From positions 1 through 28,803 of the forward strand of contig JAMDEE010000003.1 in assembly GCA_023487605.1 (NCBI GenBank): a stretch of 28,803 nucleotides of DNA, read 5' to 3'. Below the pieces are notes generated by a model, which saw only the letters and a list, made by a program, of their open reading frames with translations, was not told the DNA's origin and made no database searches. The DNA is from Patescibacteria group bacterium (GTDB lineage Bacteria > Patescibacteriota > Microgenomatia > Levybacterales > UBA12049). The translations under genes were made by a program, and so were the position numbers. Each line of letters starts with the position of its first letter. Position 1 is the stretch's first letter. Shown one piece after another: positions 21,804 through 28,791 of the stretch.

Positions 21804-22475
21804 ATGCGATTGCTTGTTGTAGAAGATGAACGAAAACTTAATCTCGGTATAAAGAGAGGACTCGAGCATGAGGGGTATAGCGTTGACAGTGTATTTGATG
21901 GCGAACAAGGAGAAATCTTTGGGGAAGATCCGTCTTATGATCTTATCCTTCTTGATGTTCTTTTACCTAAAAGAAACGGAATAGTTGTTTGTCGTAACTT
22001 ACGTCTGAATAAAGTTACCACGCCCATTCTTGTTCTTACGGCAAAGGATACACTGGAAGATAAAATATTCGGTCTTGATAGCGGGGCAGATGAAGATTTA
22101 ATGAAGGAATCCAAATTTGAAGAATTGTTGGCAAGAATCCGCGCGCTTCTAAGACGTCTCCCTACATCCTTGCCGTCTAGACTCGTATTGGAGGGACTTG
22201 AGCTTGATACCATAACGCAAACAGTAAGTATAGACAGGAAACAGATTGACATAACACTTAAGGAATTTAGACTTCTTGAATATTTACTAAGGAATGTTAA
22301 TAGAGTTGTAACCCGGGAACAAATTCTAGATCATGTTTGGGATTTATCCTTTACCTCTTTTGCCAATGTCGTTGACGTGCATATTAAAAATATTAGGAAG
22401 AAGATAGGGGCAAAATATGCATCTTTCCTTAAAACAGTGCGTGGTATCGGTTATATACTTAAGGATCATGAATAA
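21804..22475 (+). CDS. OmpR/PhoB-family response regulator
   Basis: A 223-residue DNA-binding regulator. The receiver domain has the acidic pocket VVEDE, the phosphoacceptor Asp51 in LILLDVLLP, and Thr79/Lys81 in VLTAKD. A winged-helix effector domain begins near residue 130 and ends RKKIGAKYASFLKTVRGIGY, typical of OmpR/PhoB. Oddity: the usual Lys-Pro of the last receiver strand is Lys101-Glu102 (DLMKESKF), and the usual aromatic residue before it is missing. ATG 21804 is chosen over in-frame TTG 21798. The kinase gene overlaps by 8 nt, so the two form a pair. The promoter carries the CTTCAT boxes and may be autoregulated. Confidence 0.94.
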   Translation: MRLLVVEDERKLNLGIKRGLEHEGYSVDSVFDGEQGEIFGEDPSYDLILLDVLLPKRNGIVVCRNLRLNKVTTPILVLTAKDTLEDKIFGLDSGADEDLMKESKFEELLARIRALLRRLPTSLPSRLVLEGLELDTITQTVSIDRKQIDITLKEFRLLEYLLRNVNRVVTREQILDHVWDLSFTSFANVVDVHIKNIRKKIGAKYASFLKTVRGIGYILKDHE

Positions 22476-23475
22476 TTTATTTTTCAAAACACAATTGCGA
22501 CTTACGGGATTATATATAGTTATAATTGTTATTTTGTTGTTTATCTTCAGTCAAATAATATATATTAGTGTTTCAAATAATATAAGAGGTAATGTAGAAG
22601 GAGATTTTCTGACAAAACAACAGGAAATTACGTTTGTCCAAAAGCAAATTAATAATTTGCAAGTAACGCTTATTAGCGCAAATATAATAATTCTCCTCAT
22701 CGTAACCGGATTAAGCTATTTTTTGGCTAGGAAAACACTTGTTCCTGTGCAAAGGTCTATGGAACAGCAAAAGCAGTTTTTAAGCGATGCGTCCCATGAG
22801 TTACGTACCCCTCTTGCTATTTTGCAAACAAATCTGGATAACATACTGAAAGAAAAAAAGAAAGGTTCAAAAGATTTTCAAGATACGCTAAGTAATATGG
22901 AAGAAGTTGGGAAGATGACATCGTTAGTTAACGAGCTCCTTTTGCTCTCAAGACTGGATACGGCGAATTCCCCAATATCCTTAATAAGGATAAACATAGC
23001 AGAATTATTGCAAAATACAGTAAAACGTCTTATTTCATACGCTAATTCTAAACAAGTATTCTTAAAAATCACTCATACGTCCTCAAAACCTTTGATAATT
23101 ATGGGAAGTTCGGACATTTTATCTCAGGCAATAGCTAATGTGATAAAAAACGCAATTGACTATAACCGAAAAAATGGCAAAGTCTTTATTTCTCTTGAAA
23201 AAAAAGGGGAAATGGTTGCTATTGTTGTTAGTGACACAGGTTTAGGTATCTCAGCTAAACATCTCCCGTATATTTTTAACCGTTTTTATAAAGGAGAGGA
23301 GAGCCGTTCGGAGCATAAAGGAACCGGACTAGGTCTTGCTATATCTAAAGACATTGTTACCAAGCACAAGGGAACGATTAGGATACGAAGCACTTCTTTT
23401 AAAGGTACGACGGTAAATATTTTTTTTCCTTTAATCTCAACTTCACAGAATCGTCATTTTCCTTATTTATTATGA
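22468..23475 (+). CDS. Membrane sensor histidine kinase
   Basis: A 335-residue kinase partnered with the preceding regulator. Two membrane helices (about residues 12-34 and 66-87) frame a short external segment of about 30 residues, so sensing may occur in or near the membrane or through a partner protein. The HisKA domain has DASHELRTPLAIL with phospho-His110. The ATPase domain has the N box NVIKNAIDYN, the G1 motif VSDTGLGIS and the G2 motif GTGLGLAIS. ATG 22468 is preceded by AAGGA and overlaps the regulator's end by 8 nt; a longer upstream frame is unlikely. The gene ends with TGA. Confidence 0.95.
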   Translation: MNNLFFKTQLRLTGLYIVIIVILLFIFSQIIYISVSNNIRGNVEGDFLTKQQEITFVQKQINNLQVTLISANIIILLIVTGLSYFLARKTLVPVQRSMEQQKQFLSDASHELRTPLAILQTNLDNILKEKKKGSKDFQDTLSNMEEVGKMTSLVNELLLLSRLDTANSPISLIRINIAELLQNTVKRLISYANSKQVFLKITHTSSKPLIIMGSSDILSQAIANVIKNAIDYNRKNGKVFISLEKKGEMVAIVVSDTGLGISAKHLPYIFNRFYKGEESRSEHKGTGLGLAISKDIVTKHKGTIRIRSTSFKGTTVNIFFPLISTSQNRHFPYLL

Positions 23476-23490
23476 ATAGAGTTTAGATTT

Positions 23491-24651
23491 ATGAAACGAT
23501 ATTATTTTAAAATAAAACAAGGTTTGTATCGAAGGAAAGCGAAAACTATTATTATCATCCTGACAGTACTGCTGTTGTTTTCTTTCGTATACATTGGTAC
23601 AGTTTCAGTATCTTTCTTTGCTAATGCCGCAGATTATGTTGTACGTCCTATTATTGGTTCTCGTAACACGGTTACCCTGGAATCTCTTTTTTTCGGTGTC
23701 TCAGACACAACAAAACAGGTAGTTTCTAAATTTAGCTCTCCTTCTAAAAATGTTTTTGCCAATGAAAATACAAAATTAATTAAGCAAACCTTGCGTCAAA
23801 TGTCTAATCCTCAACTACTAGGACTTTCGCCCATGCCCTCACTTACTTCGCTACATCCGTTTCCAAACGAAGGAGTATGGAGCCCGATAGTTTTTGATAG
23901 ATTCCAAAACCAGATTCTTATGGCAAAAACTATTGTGAGTCCCGACCCGCAAAGAAACTATGCGTATGTAGCGCTTGTGAAAATGGCAATGAGTAAACTT
24001 AGCATTGCGGTAGTTGCAGGGGGTGTACAGCCGGGAGGACCAATAGGCAATCCCGGAACAGGAATAATTCCATGGGCTATTGCCTCAAACAAAAAACTCA
24101 TAGCGGCATTTAATGGCGGGTTTCAATACAAAGATGGGGAATATGGTATGACAATAGGAAATAAGACCTACGTACCTCTACGAAAAAATCTTGCGACGTT
24201 TGTTATATATAAAAATGGGTCTGTAAATATTATTAAATATCAGGGACAAGATTTATCGAATACTATTGCAACAAGACAAAACGGACCGATGCTTATTGAA
24301 AATGGAACAATTATCTCTTATACAGAAAATGGTATGGATACGTGGGGATTAACTGTTACTAACTCTATGTATACCTGGCGGTCAGGTATTGGTATTACAA
24401 AAAACGGCAATCTTATTTATGCCGTAGGTCCTTCACTCATCCCTCAAACGCTCGCAAAGGCATTACAAAAAGCAGGAGCAGTAAACGCTATGCAACTCGA
24501 TATTAATCCGTATTGGGTAAGGTTTGTGCTATTTCATCTTCAATCACAGGGAACATATTCATATAAACCACTTCTGCACAAAATGACGAATGGCGGATAT
24601 GCATATTTGCACGGGTATCAAAAAGACTTTTTCTATATATACACAAAATAA
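23491..24651 (+). CDS. Membrane-anchored phosphodiester glycosidase-family (NAGPA/DUF2233) protein
   Basis: A 386-residue protein with an N-terminal membrane anchor (about residues 19-44) and an external NAGPA-type domain. Family features are IAAFNGGFQYKDGEYGMTIG, the ATRQNGPMLIENG strand-turn, a GIGITKNGNLIYAVG block and AVNAMQLDINPYWV. In the family this domain removes GlcNAc from phosphodiesters (animal uncovering enzyme) or acts on polysaccharide/teichoic-type linkages in bacteria; the substrate here is unknown. It follows the kinase gene by 15 nt, so the two-component system probably controls cell-envelope glycan processing. A TCAAAAAG/CTTTTTGA hairpin (24660-24690) follows the gene. Confidence 0.88.
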   Translation: MKRYYFKIKQGLYRRKAKTIIIILTVLLLFSFVYIGTVSVSFFANAADYVVRPIIGSRNTVTLESLFFGVSDTTKQVVSKFSSPSKNVFANENTKLIKQTLRQMSNPQLLGLSPMPSLTSLHPFPNEGVWSPIVFDRFQNQILMAKTIVSPDPQRNYAYVALVKMAMSKLSIAVVAGGVQPGGPIGNPGTGIIPWAIASNKKLIAAFNGGFQYKDGEYGMTIGNKTYVPLRKNLATFVIYKNGSVNIIKYQGQDLSNTIATRQNGPMLIENGTIISYTENGMDTWGLTVTNSMYTWRSGIGITKNGNLIYAVGPSLIPQTLAKALQKAGAVNAMQLDINPYWVRFVLFHLQSQGTYSYKPLLHKMTNGGYAYLHGYQKDFFYIYTK

Positions 24652-24659
24652 AGGCAAAT

Positions 24660-24690
24660 TCAAAAAGTATTATATGCTTTATCTTTTTGA
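24660..24690 (+). terminator. Hairpin after the phosphodiester glycosidase gene
   Basis: TCAAAAAG (24660-24667) and CTTTTTGA (24683-24690) form an 8-bp AT-rich stem. It lies directly before the CTTCAT box at 24693 and has no good T tract after it, so it is only a possible terminator. Confidence 0.35.
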
Positions 24691-24692
24691 TC

Positions 24693-24728
24693 CTTCATAG
24701 ACTCTTCATCTTCTTCCGTTATTATAAT
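24693..24728 (+). promoter_or_regulatory. Promoter and response-regulator box of the small exported peptide
   Basis: CTTCAT at 24693-24698 and again at 24704-24709 (11-bp period), then TATAAT at 24723-24728. Both this box and the one at 21763 continue CTTCATC with a T-rich stretch, so more than the hexamers is shared. Transcription would give a leader of about 40 nt with a strong ribosome-binding site. Confidence 0.7.
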
Positions 24729-24774
24729 AAACATCAAGATTAAAGTCTTGAATAAAGAAAGGGGGTGAAAATAA

Positions 24775-25062
24775 ATGAAAAAACTAATAATATTGCCAGC
24801 AATCGCGCTTTTGACATTAGTCGGAGTTAATACGATCGGTCAGCAGGGTAAAACTGCTCATGCACAAGTGTTAACGCCAATAGTAGCGCAAAAGAGTGTA
24901 CAAACTCCAGAAAAGCTGGATACGAAAGAAGCTACTTCCGAAATAAAGGGCGTGGAAGTTGCCGGAGTATCAGAGGTAAAAGGAGTTGAAAAAGATGGTC
25001 CAGGCGGACATCAAGATTCGCAAGGATCAAATACGGATCATCAGTTTAATGGAGCGGAGTAA
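24775..25062 (+). CDS. Small exported peptide, probable target of the two-component system
   Basis: A 95-residue precursor with a signal peptide (hydrophobic LIILPAIALLTLVGVN; cleavage likely after AHA at residue 30). The mature part is hydrophilic, with a repeat-like KGVEVAGVSEVKGVEKDGPG and a Gly/His/Asp-rich end (GGHQDSQGSNTDHQF). The His and Asp residues could bind metal, but this is a guess. It has one of the strongest ribosome-binding sites in the window (AAAGGGGGTG), which suggests high expression. Its promoter has the same CTTCAT boxes as the response regulator operon. No family recognised. Confidence 0.75.
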   Translation: MKKLIILPAIALLTLVGVNTIGQQGKTAHAQVLTPIVAQKSVQTPEKLDTKEATSEIKGVEVAGVSEVKGVEKDGPGGHQDSQGSNTDHQFNGAE

Positions 25063-25087
25063 TATATTCTGCCCCCAAAATAGCTAC

Positions 25088-25117
25088 AATACGAGAGACT
25101 AACACTCTCTCGTATTT
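25088..25117. terminator. Bidirectional terminator between the peptide gene and tRNA-Leu
   Basis: AATACGAGAGA (25088-25098) pairs perfectly with TCTCTCGTATT (25106-25116) across a 7-nt loop. T-rich sequence follows on the plus strand. It sits between convergent transcripts and can serve both. Confidence 0.7.
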
Positions 25118-25149
25118 GTGTTTATATTTGTTGACTAAGAGTTTTTTTG

Positions 25150-25232
25150 TGGGCAAGGAGGGAGTCGAACCCACACGGCCTTGCGACCAGTAGTTTTTGA
25201 GACTACAGCGTATACCATTCCGCCACTTGCCC
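25150..25232 (-). tRNA. tRNA-Leu (anticodon CAA)
   Basis: An 83-nt class II tRNA. The acceptor stem is GGGCAAG/CTTGCCC with discriminator A. The anticodon stem GTAGT/ACTAC encloses the loop CTCAAAA, giving anticodon CAA. A long variable arm (GGTCGCAAGGCC) and the T arm GTGGGTTCGACTCCC are present. CCA is not encoded: the discriminator is followed by CAAAA. It reads leucine UUG codons. Confidence 0.95.
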
Positions 25233-25245
25233 ATGAAGTTTAATT

Positions 25246-25274
25246 TTGACTTTTAGCTTATCGTATTATATACT
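25246..25274 (+). promoter_or_regulatory. Promoter of the NIF3-like gene
   Basis: TTGACT (25246-25251), a 17-nt spacer and TATACT (25269-25274), with the ATG at 25282 after 7 nt. This predicts a leaderless transcript. Confidence 0.7.
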
Positions 25275-25293
25275 TTCCTTTATGACACTTCAA
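25265..25293 (-). promoter_or_regulatory. Promoter of tRNA-Leu
   Basis: On the minus strand TTGAAG (25288-25293), a 17-nt spacer and TATAAT (25265-25270). It overlaps the divergent NIF3-like promoter, and its -35 box lies in the first codons of that gene. Confidence 0.55.
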
Positions 25294-26238
25294 GAAATTT
25301 ACGATCTAGGTATACAAATGGCAATAAATGCCGATCCTAGAGGTACTGATAAAGTTAAAAAGCTTTTGGCAAAGACTAAAAAAGAATTTTCGGATCTGCC
25401 GTCTACGAAGAAAAAGTTTTTCGACAAGGAAAGTTTTACCAATCCTTACTCCGATTCGCGCATTTTATTCGGCAGTCCAAAGACACAAGTTAAAAAATTA
25501 ATGGCAGGAATTGATGCCGATTGTTCAGAGATTTTACTTGCCGACAGACTTAATCAAAAAGGTAAAAAGATAGATCTTGTTTTGTCACATCATCCGTCAG
25601 GTCATGCTTTAGCCAGTTTGCATGAGGTTATGGATTTACAGGTCGATATGTTTGAGGAAGAAGGAGTTCCCGTAAATGTTGCCCACGCGCTTTTTAACGA
25701 GAGAATGGGTTATGTTAAAAGAAGATTTAGTCCGCTTAATCATTCGCAGGCGGTTGATGCGGCAAGACTTTTAAATATTCCTTTGATGGCTCTGCATACG
25801 GCTTGGGATAATTTAGGACATGATTTTATGAAAAAATATCTGGCAAAGAAAAAATTTGATACGGTTTCGGAAGTGTTAGAATACGTTAACGAAATTCCGG
25901 AATTTCAGGAATCAACCAAAGGCAAGGCAGGTCCTTTTATTGTTTCGGGTAGTGAAAAAGCCAGGGCGGGAAAGGTAACTGTCGGCTTTACCGGCGGAAC
26001 AAGTCCATCAAAAGAGCTTTATCAGGAAATGGCAAAGGCGGGTGTTGGAACAATTGTAGAAATGCACGTTCCGGAAGACGCAGTTTTAGAACTTAGGAAG
26101 TTGCACATCAATGTTATTGACACGGGGCACATGGCGGCGGACTCAATCGGCGCGAATATATTTTTGGATGAACTGGAGAGAAAAGGCGTAGAAGTTGTAC
26201 CGTGTTCCGGGTTGATTAGGATTAAACATGTATCATAA
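25282..26238 (+). CDS. NIF3-like (NGG1p-interacting factor 3 family) protein
   Basis: A 318-residue cytoplasmic protein of the NIF3/DUF34 family, whose members bind two metal ions and have no settled reaction. The metal-site segment is DLVLSHHPSGHALASLHEV near residue 107, with ADRLNQKGKKIDLVLSHH as the preceding strand. The C-terminal counterpart is NVIDTGHMAADSIGANIFLD, followed by VEVVPCSGL. ATG 25282 is chosen because MTLQEIYDLGIQMAI is the natural beginning and the promoter lies directly before it. The gene is divergent from tRNA-Leu and is followed after 15 nt by efp. Confidence 0.86.
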   Translation: MTLQEIYDLGIQMAINADPRGTDKVKKLLAKTKKEFSDLPSTKKKFFDKESFTNPYSDSRILFGSPKTQVKKLMAGIDADCSEILLADRLNQKGKKIDLVLSHHPSGHALASLHEVMDLQVDMFEEEGVPVNVAHALFNERMGYVKRRFSPLNHSQAVDAARLLNIPLMALHTAWDNLGHDFMKKYLAKKKFDTVSEVLEYVNEIPEFQESTKGKAGPFIVSGSEKARAGKVTVGFTGGTSPSKELYQEMAKAGVGTIVEMHVPEDAVLELRKLHINVIDTGHMAADSIGANIFLDELERKGVEVVPCSGLIRIKHVS

Positions 26239-26253
26239 ATTCTTTTTTTTATT

Positions 26254-26808
26254 ATGCTTTCAGTAACAGAGTTAAGGAATGGTACAGTTTTTGAAGATCA
26301 TGGGCAGATATATCAAGTACTCTCTTATGAGCATATCAAAATGGGCAGGGGGAGTGCTAATATTAAAGTTAGGGTTAAGAATGTCAAGACCGGAGCAACC
26401 ACAGATAAAAGTTTTATTAATGGGGCAAAGGTAAATAATCTCCAGATTGTAAAAAAGGATCTTCAGTTTCTTTATAAAGAAACTGATTCGGTTTTTTTTA
26501 TGGATCCTAATACATTTGAGCAGATTTCTGTTCCCTTAAATATTCTCGATGGGGTAGAGTATTTAAAAGACGGCAATACTTATTCGTTAAGTTTTTTGCA
26601 AGGTACGGTATTGGCTTTAAATCTACCGCCGAAAATGGAATTCAAGATTTCCGAGGCAGGACCTTCTTTAAGAGGTAATTCCGCTACGAATATCTATAAA
26701 GATGCTGTTTTGGAAAATGGTATGAGAATAAGAGTTCCTTTATTTATTAAAACAGGAGACATTGTCAGGATTGATACCAGAGACGGGACTTACAGCGAAA
26801 AGGTTTAA
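26254..26808 (+). CDS. efp: Elongation factor P
   Basis: EF-P helps ribosomes through proline stretches. The three-domain architecture is complete in 184 residues: an N-terminal KOW-like domain (VTELRNGTVFEDHGQIYQVL), an OB domain, and the C-terminal domain with TNIYKDAVLENGMRIRVPLF and IKTGDIVRIDTRDGTY. The domain I tip that reaches the peptidyl-transferase centre reads HIKMGRGSA, with Arg32 at the position that carries the modified residue in other bacteria (Lys in E. coli, rhamnosyl-Arg in Pseudomonas). There is no Shine-Dalgarno site. It lies 15 nt after the NIF3-like gene. Confidence 0.95.
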   Translation: MLSVTELRNGTVFEDHGQIYQVLSYEHIKMGRGSANIKVRVKNVKTGATTDKSFINGAKVNNLQIVKKDLQFLYKETDSVFFMDPNTFEQISVPLNILDGVEYLKDGNTYSLSFLQGTVLALNLPPKMEFKISEAGPSLRGNSATNIYKDAVLENGMRIRVPLFIKTGDIVRIDTRDGTYSEKV

Positions 26809-26814
26809 ACTTCC

Positions 26815-28056
26815 ATGAATAATCGTATTCTCAAAGTGCTTGCCATTCGTCCTTTCCTTCTTTTGTGGATAGCAGAACTTTTTTCCCAACTTGCTTTTAA
26901 CATGATGGGTTTTATCCTTATTGTTGTTGCGTATTCTGTCTCAAAATCCAGTGCCGCAGTATCTGGAGTAGTACTCTCATTTACTATACCTGCTATTATA
27001 CTTGGTTTGATTGCGGGAGTATATGTAGACAGGTGGAATAAAAAAAAAGTTCTATTTAGTGTAAATATTATAAGAGCGTTACTTCTTGTTCTTCTAGCTT
27101 ACTTTCATGATAGCCTTGTAGTAATTCTTTTTCTTTCCTTTGCTATATCTACCGCTACTCAATTCTTTGTTCCTGCCGAATCGCCGATGATTCCGTTAAT
27201 AGTTAGGAAAAACTTATTATTACCAGCCAATGCTTTATTTGGAATAGGAATATATGGTTCCATGCTTGTCGCATATGCGCTCTCCGGTCCGTTTCTTATT
27301 TTGTTGGGAAATCGCAATATATTTTTGCTCTTAGCTATATTTATTCTTATAGCGGCTGTTTTTATATTCTTTATTAATACCGATTCTAAAGAATCTGAGG
27401 GAGCTGTGTCTGAAGACAAAATTAATTTGCCCACAACTCTCAGATTAGAGATAAAACAGTTATTTAAAATAATTCTTAAAACTAAAGAAATATATCACTC
27501 ATTGTTTCTTCTAACGCTTTCTCAGACTATTGTTCTTATCGTTGCTGTTGTAGGGCCAGGATATGTAAATCAAGTGCTGAATGTTCCCATTAACCAGTTT
27601 CCGATATTATTTATAACCCCCGCGGCTTTAGGAATGGTTATAGGGTCTTTAATCTTAAGTAACTTTCTTCATGTTGGCGCAAGAGAAAGAAGCGTTACTT
27701 TTGGACTTTTACTTTCGGCTTTTGCCTTTATTTTATTGTCATATGGAGTAAGAATATCCTTATATCTTCCTCCTATTTTGTCTATGAATGCTCTTCGTCT
27801 AATGGTTTTTTTATCCTTTATCTTAGGTGTTTCAAACGCTTTAGTTTTTATTCCGTCGAATACTTTTCTTCAAGAAAATACTCCTGATTCATTTAGAGGT
27901 AAAATATATGGAGCGCTTAATGCGTTAACAGGCATATTCTCTATATTACCTATTATTTTGGTTGGATGGTTGTCAGATGCGTTTGGTGTTGCTAAAGTAA
28001 TCAGCGGAATTGGTATTACTATCTTAATTGTTGGAGTAGCCCGTTTATTCATGTAG
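26815..28056 (+). CDS. Major facilitator superfamily transporter
   Basis: A 413-residue polytopic protein with about 12 hydrophobic helices. The first-half MFS loop reads GVYVDRWNKKKVL (family G.l.DR..rr), a charged central loop lies near residues 193-220 (KESEGAVSEDKINLP), and a second loop GWLSDAFG occurs near the end. It is closest in appearance to the MFS_3/EntS-like group of drug or siderophore exporters. The substrate cannot be inferred. It starts 6 nt after efp, so it is in the same transcriptional unit as efp and the next gene. Confidence 0.88.
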   Translation: MNNRILKVLAIRPFLLLWIAELFSQLAFNMMGFILIVVAYSVSKSSAAVSGVVLSFTIPAIILGLIAGVYVDRWNKKKVLFSVNIIRALLLVLLAYFHDSLVVILFLSFAISTATQFFVPAESPMIPLIVRKNLLLPANALFGIGIYGSMLVAYALSGPFLILLGNRNIFLLLAIFILIAAVFIFFINTDSKESEGAVSEDKINLPTTLRLEIKQLFKIILKTKEIYHSLFLLTLSQTIVLIVAVVGPGYVNQVLNVPINQFPILFITPAALGMVIGSLILSNFLHVGARERSVTFGLLLSAFAFILLSYGVRISLYLPPILSMNALRLMVFLSFILGVSNALVFIPSNTFLQENTPDSFRGKIYGALNALTGIFSILPIILVGWLSDAFGVAKVISGIGITILIVGVARLFM

Positions 28057-28062
28057 ATTATT

Positions 28063-28791
28063 ATGCAGATTCTTTTTTTACCAACAGTATGTTTTTTGTT
28101 GATTTTTTTCTTTTCACTTTTCGCGCAGAGTCGTGATGATTTTTTTCTTTTAAAAAGAAATATATCAGTAGAGAAGGTATTTAATAGCGCGTTTCTTCTT
28201 TTATTATGTTCTCTAATTTTTTCCCGTATGATTTATGCTATTTTACATTTAGATCATAACTTTTTAAACCCGTTTGTATTTTTTCTTTTTCCATATTTTC
28301 CTGGATTTTCTCTTTTTGGGGCGTTGGTTGGAGCTTTTGTATTTATCTTCGTGTATTTCAAGCCTCCGAAGAATCCCAGATTGAGATTATTAGATTTTTT
28401 TAGCGCTTCTTTTTTATTTGCCTATACAGGAGGATTTATTATCACAATTATTATATTTTTATTTAGTCAGAAATATATACACTTTATTGATCTTGTAGAA
28501 TTACTTTTTCTTTGTCTTCTGTCGATCTTCTTATTATTATATTTGCTTCCTAAAGAGAAGAGGGGAGAGCTTCAGGATGGAAGCGTAGGTTTTATTTTTT
28601 ACGCACTTTTTGTCCCGATTTTATTTTTACGAGACCAGGCGCATAAGATTATGGTTTTAGGAGTTAATATAGAAAACATTTTTTCAGTCATTTTATTTTT
28701 CACATGCGTGTCGGTTTTCGCGAAGAGAGAGAGAGTTCTCTCTAGAGTAGTAGCTTTTTTAAAATTAAAAATAATAAGAAAGAATGGTTAA
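28063..28791 (+). CDS. Polytopic membrane protein resembling a degenerate Lgt
   Basis: A 242-residue protein, very rich in Phe and Leu, with about seven membrane segments. The middle part SRMIYAILHLDHNFLNPFVF, then FPGFSLFGALVGAFVFIFVYF and LRLLDFFSASFLFAYTGGF, has the order of elements seen in prolipoprotein diacylglyceryl transferase: a G/S-R-x-x-Y helix, an F-x-G-x-L-x-G-A block and an L-x-L-x-D helix. The catalytic His of the H-G-G block and the GRIGNF segment of true Lgt are not present, so transferase activity is doubtful. It starts 6 nt after the MFS gene. The stop is 12 nt from the window edge. Confidence 0.65.
   Translation: MQILFLPTVCFLLIFFFSLFAQSRDDFFLLKRNISVEKVFNSAFLLLLCSLIFSRMIYAILHLDHNFLNPFVFFLFPYFPGFSLFGALVGAFVFIFVYFKPPKNPRLRLLDFFSASFLFAYTGGFIITIIIFLFSQKYIHFIDLVELLFLCLLSIFLLLYLLPKEKRGELQDGSVGFIFYALFVPILFLRDQAHKIMVLGVNIENIFSVILFFTCVSVFAKRERVLSRVVAFLKLKIIRKNG

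Noticed and set aside
20011..23475. Possible recoding of UGA (as in Gracilibacteria/SR1)
   Set aside because: Several genes end cleanly at TGA (MBL-like, kinase, PRTase-like, first cassette gene), and no conserved domain reads through TGA.
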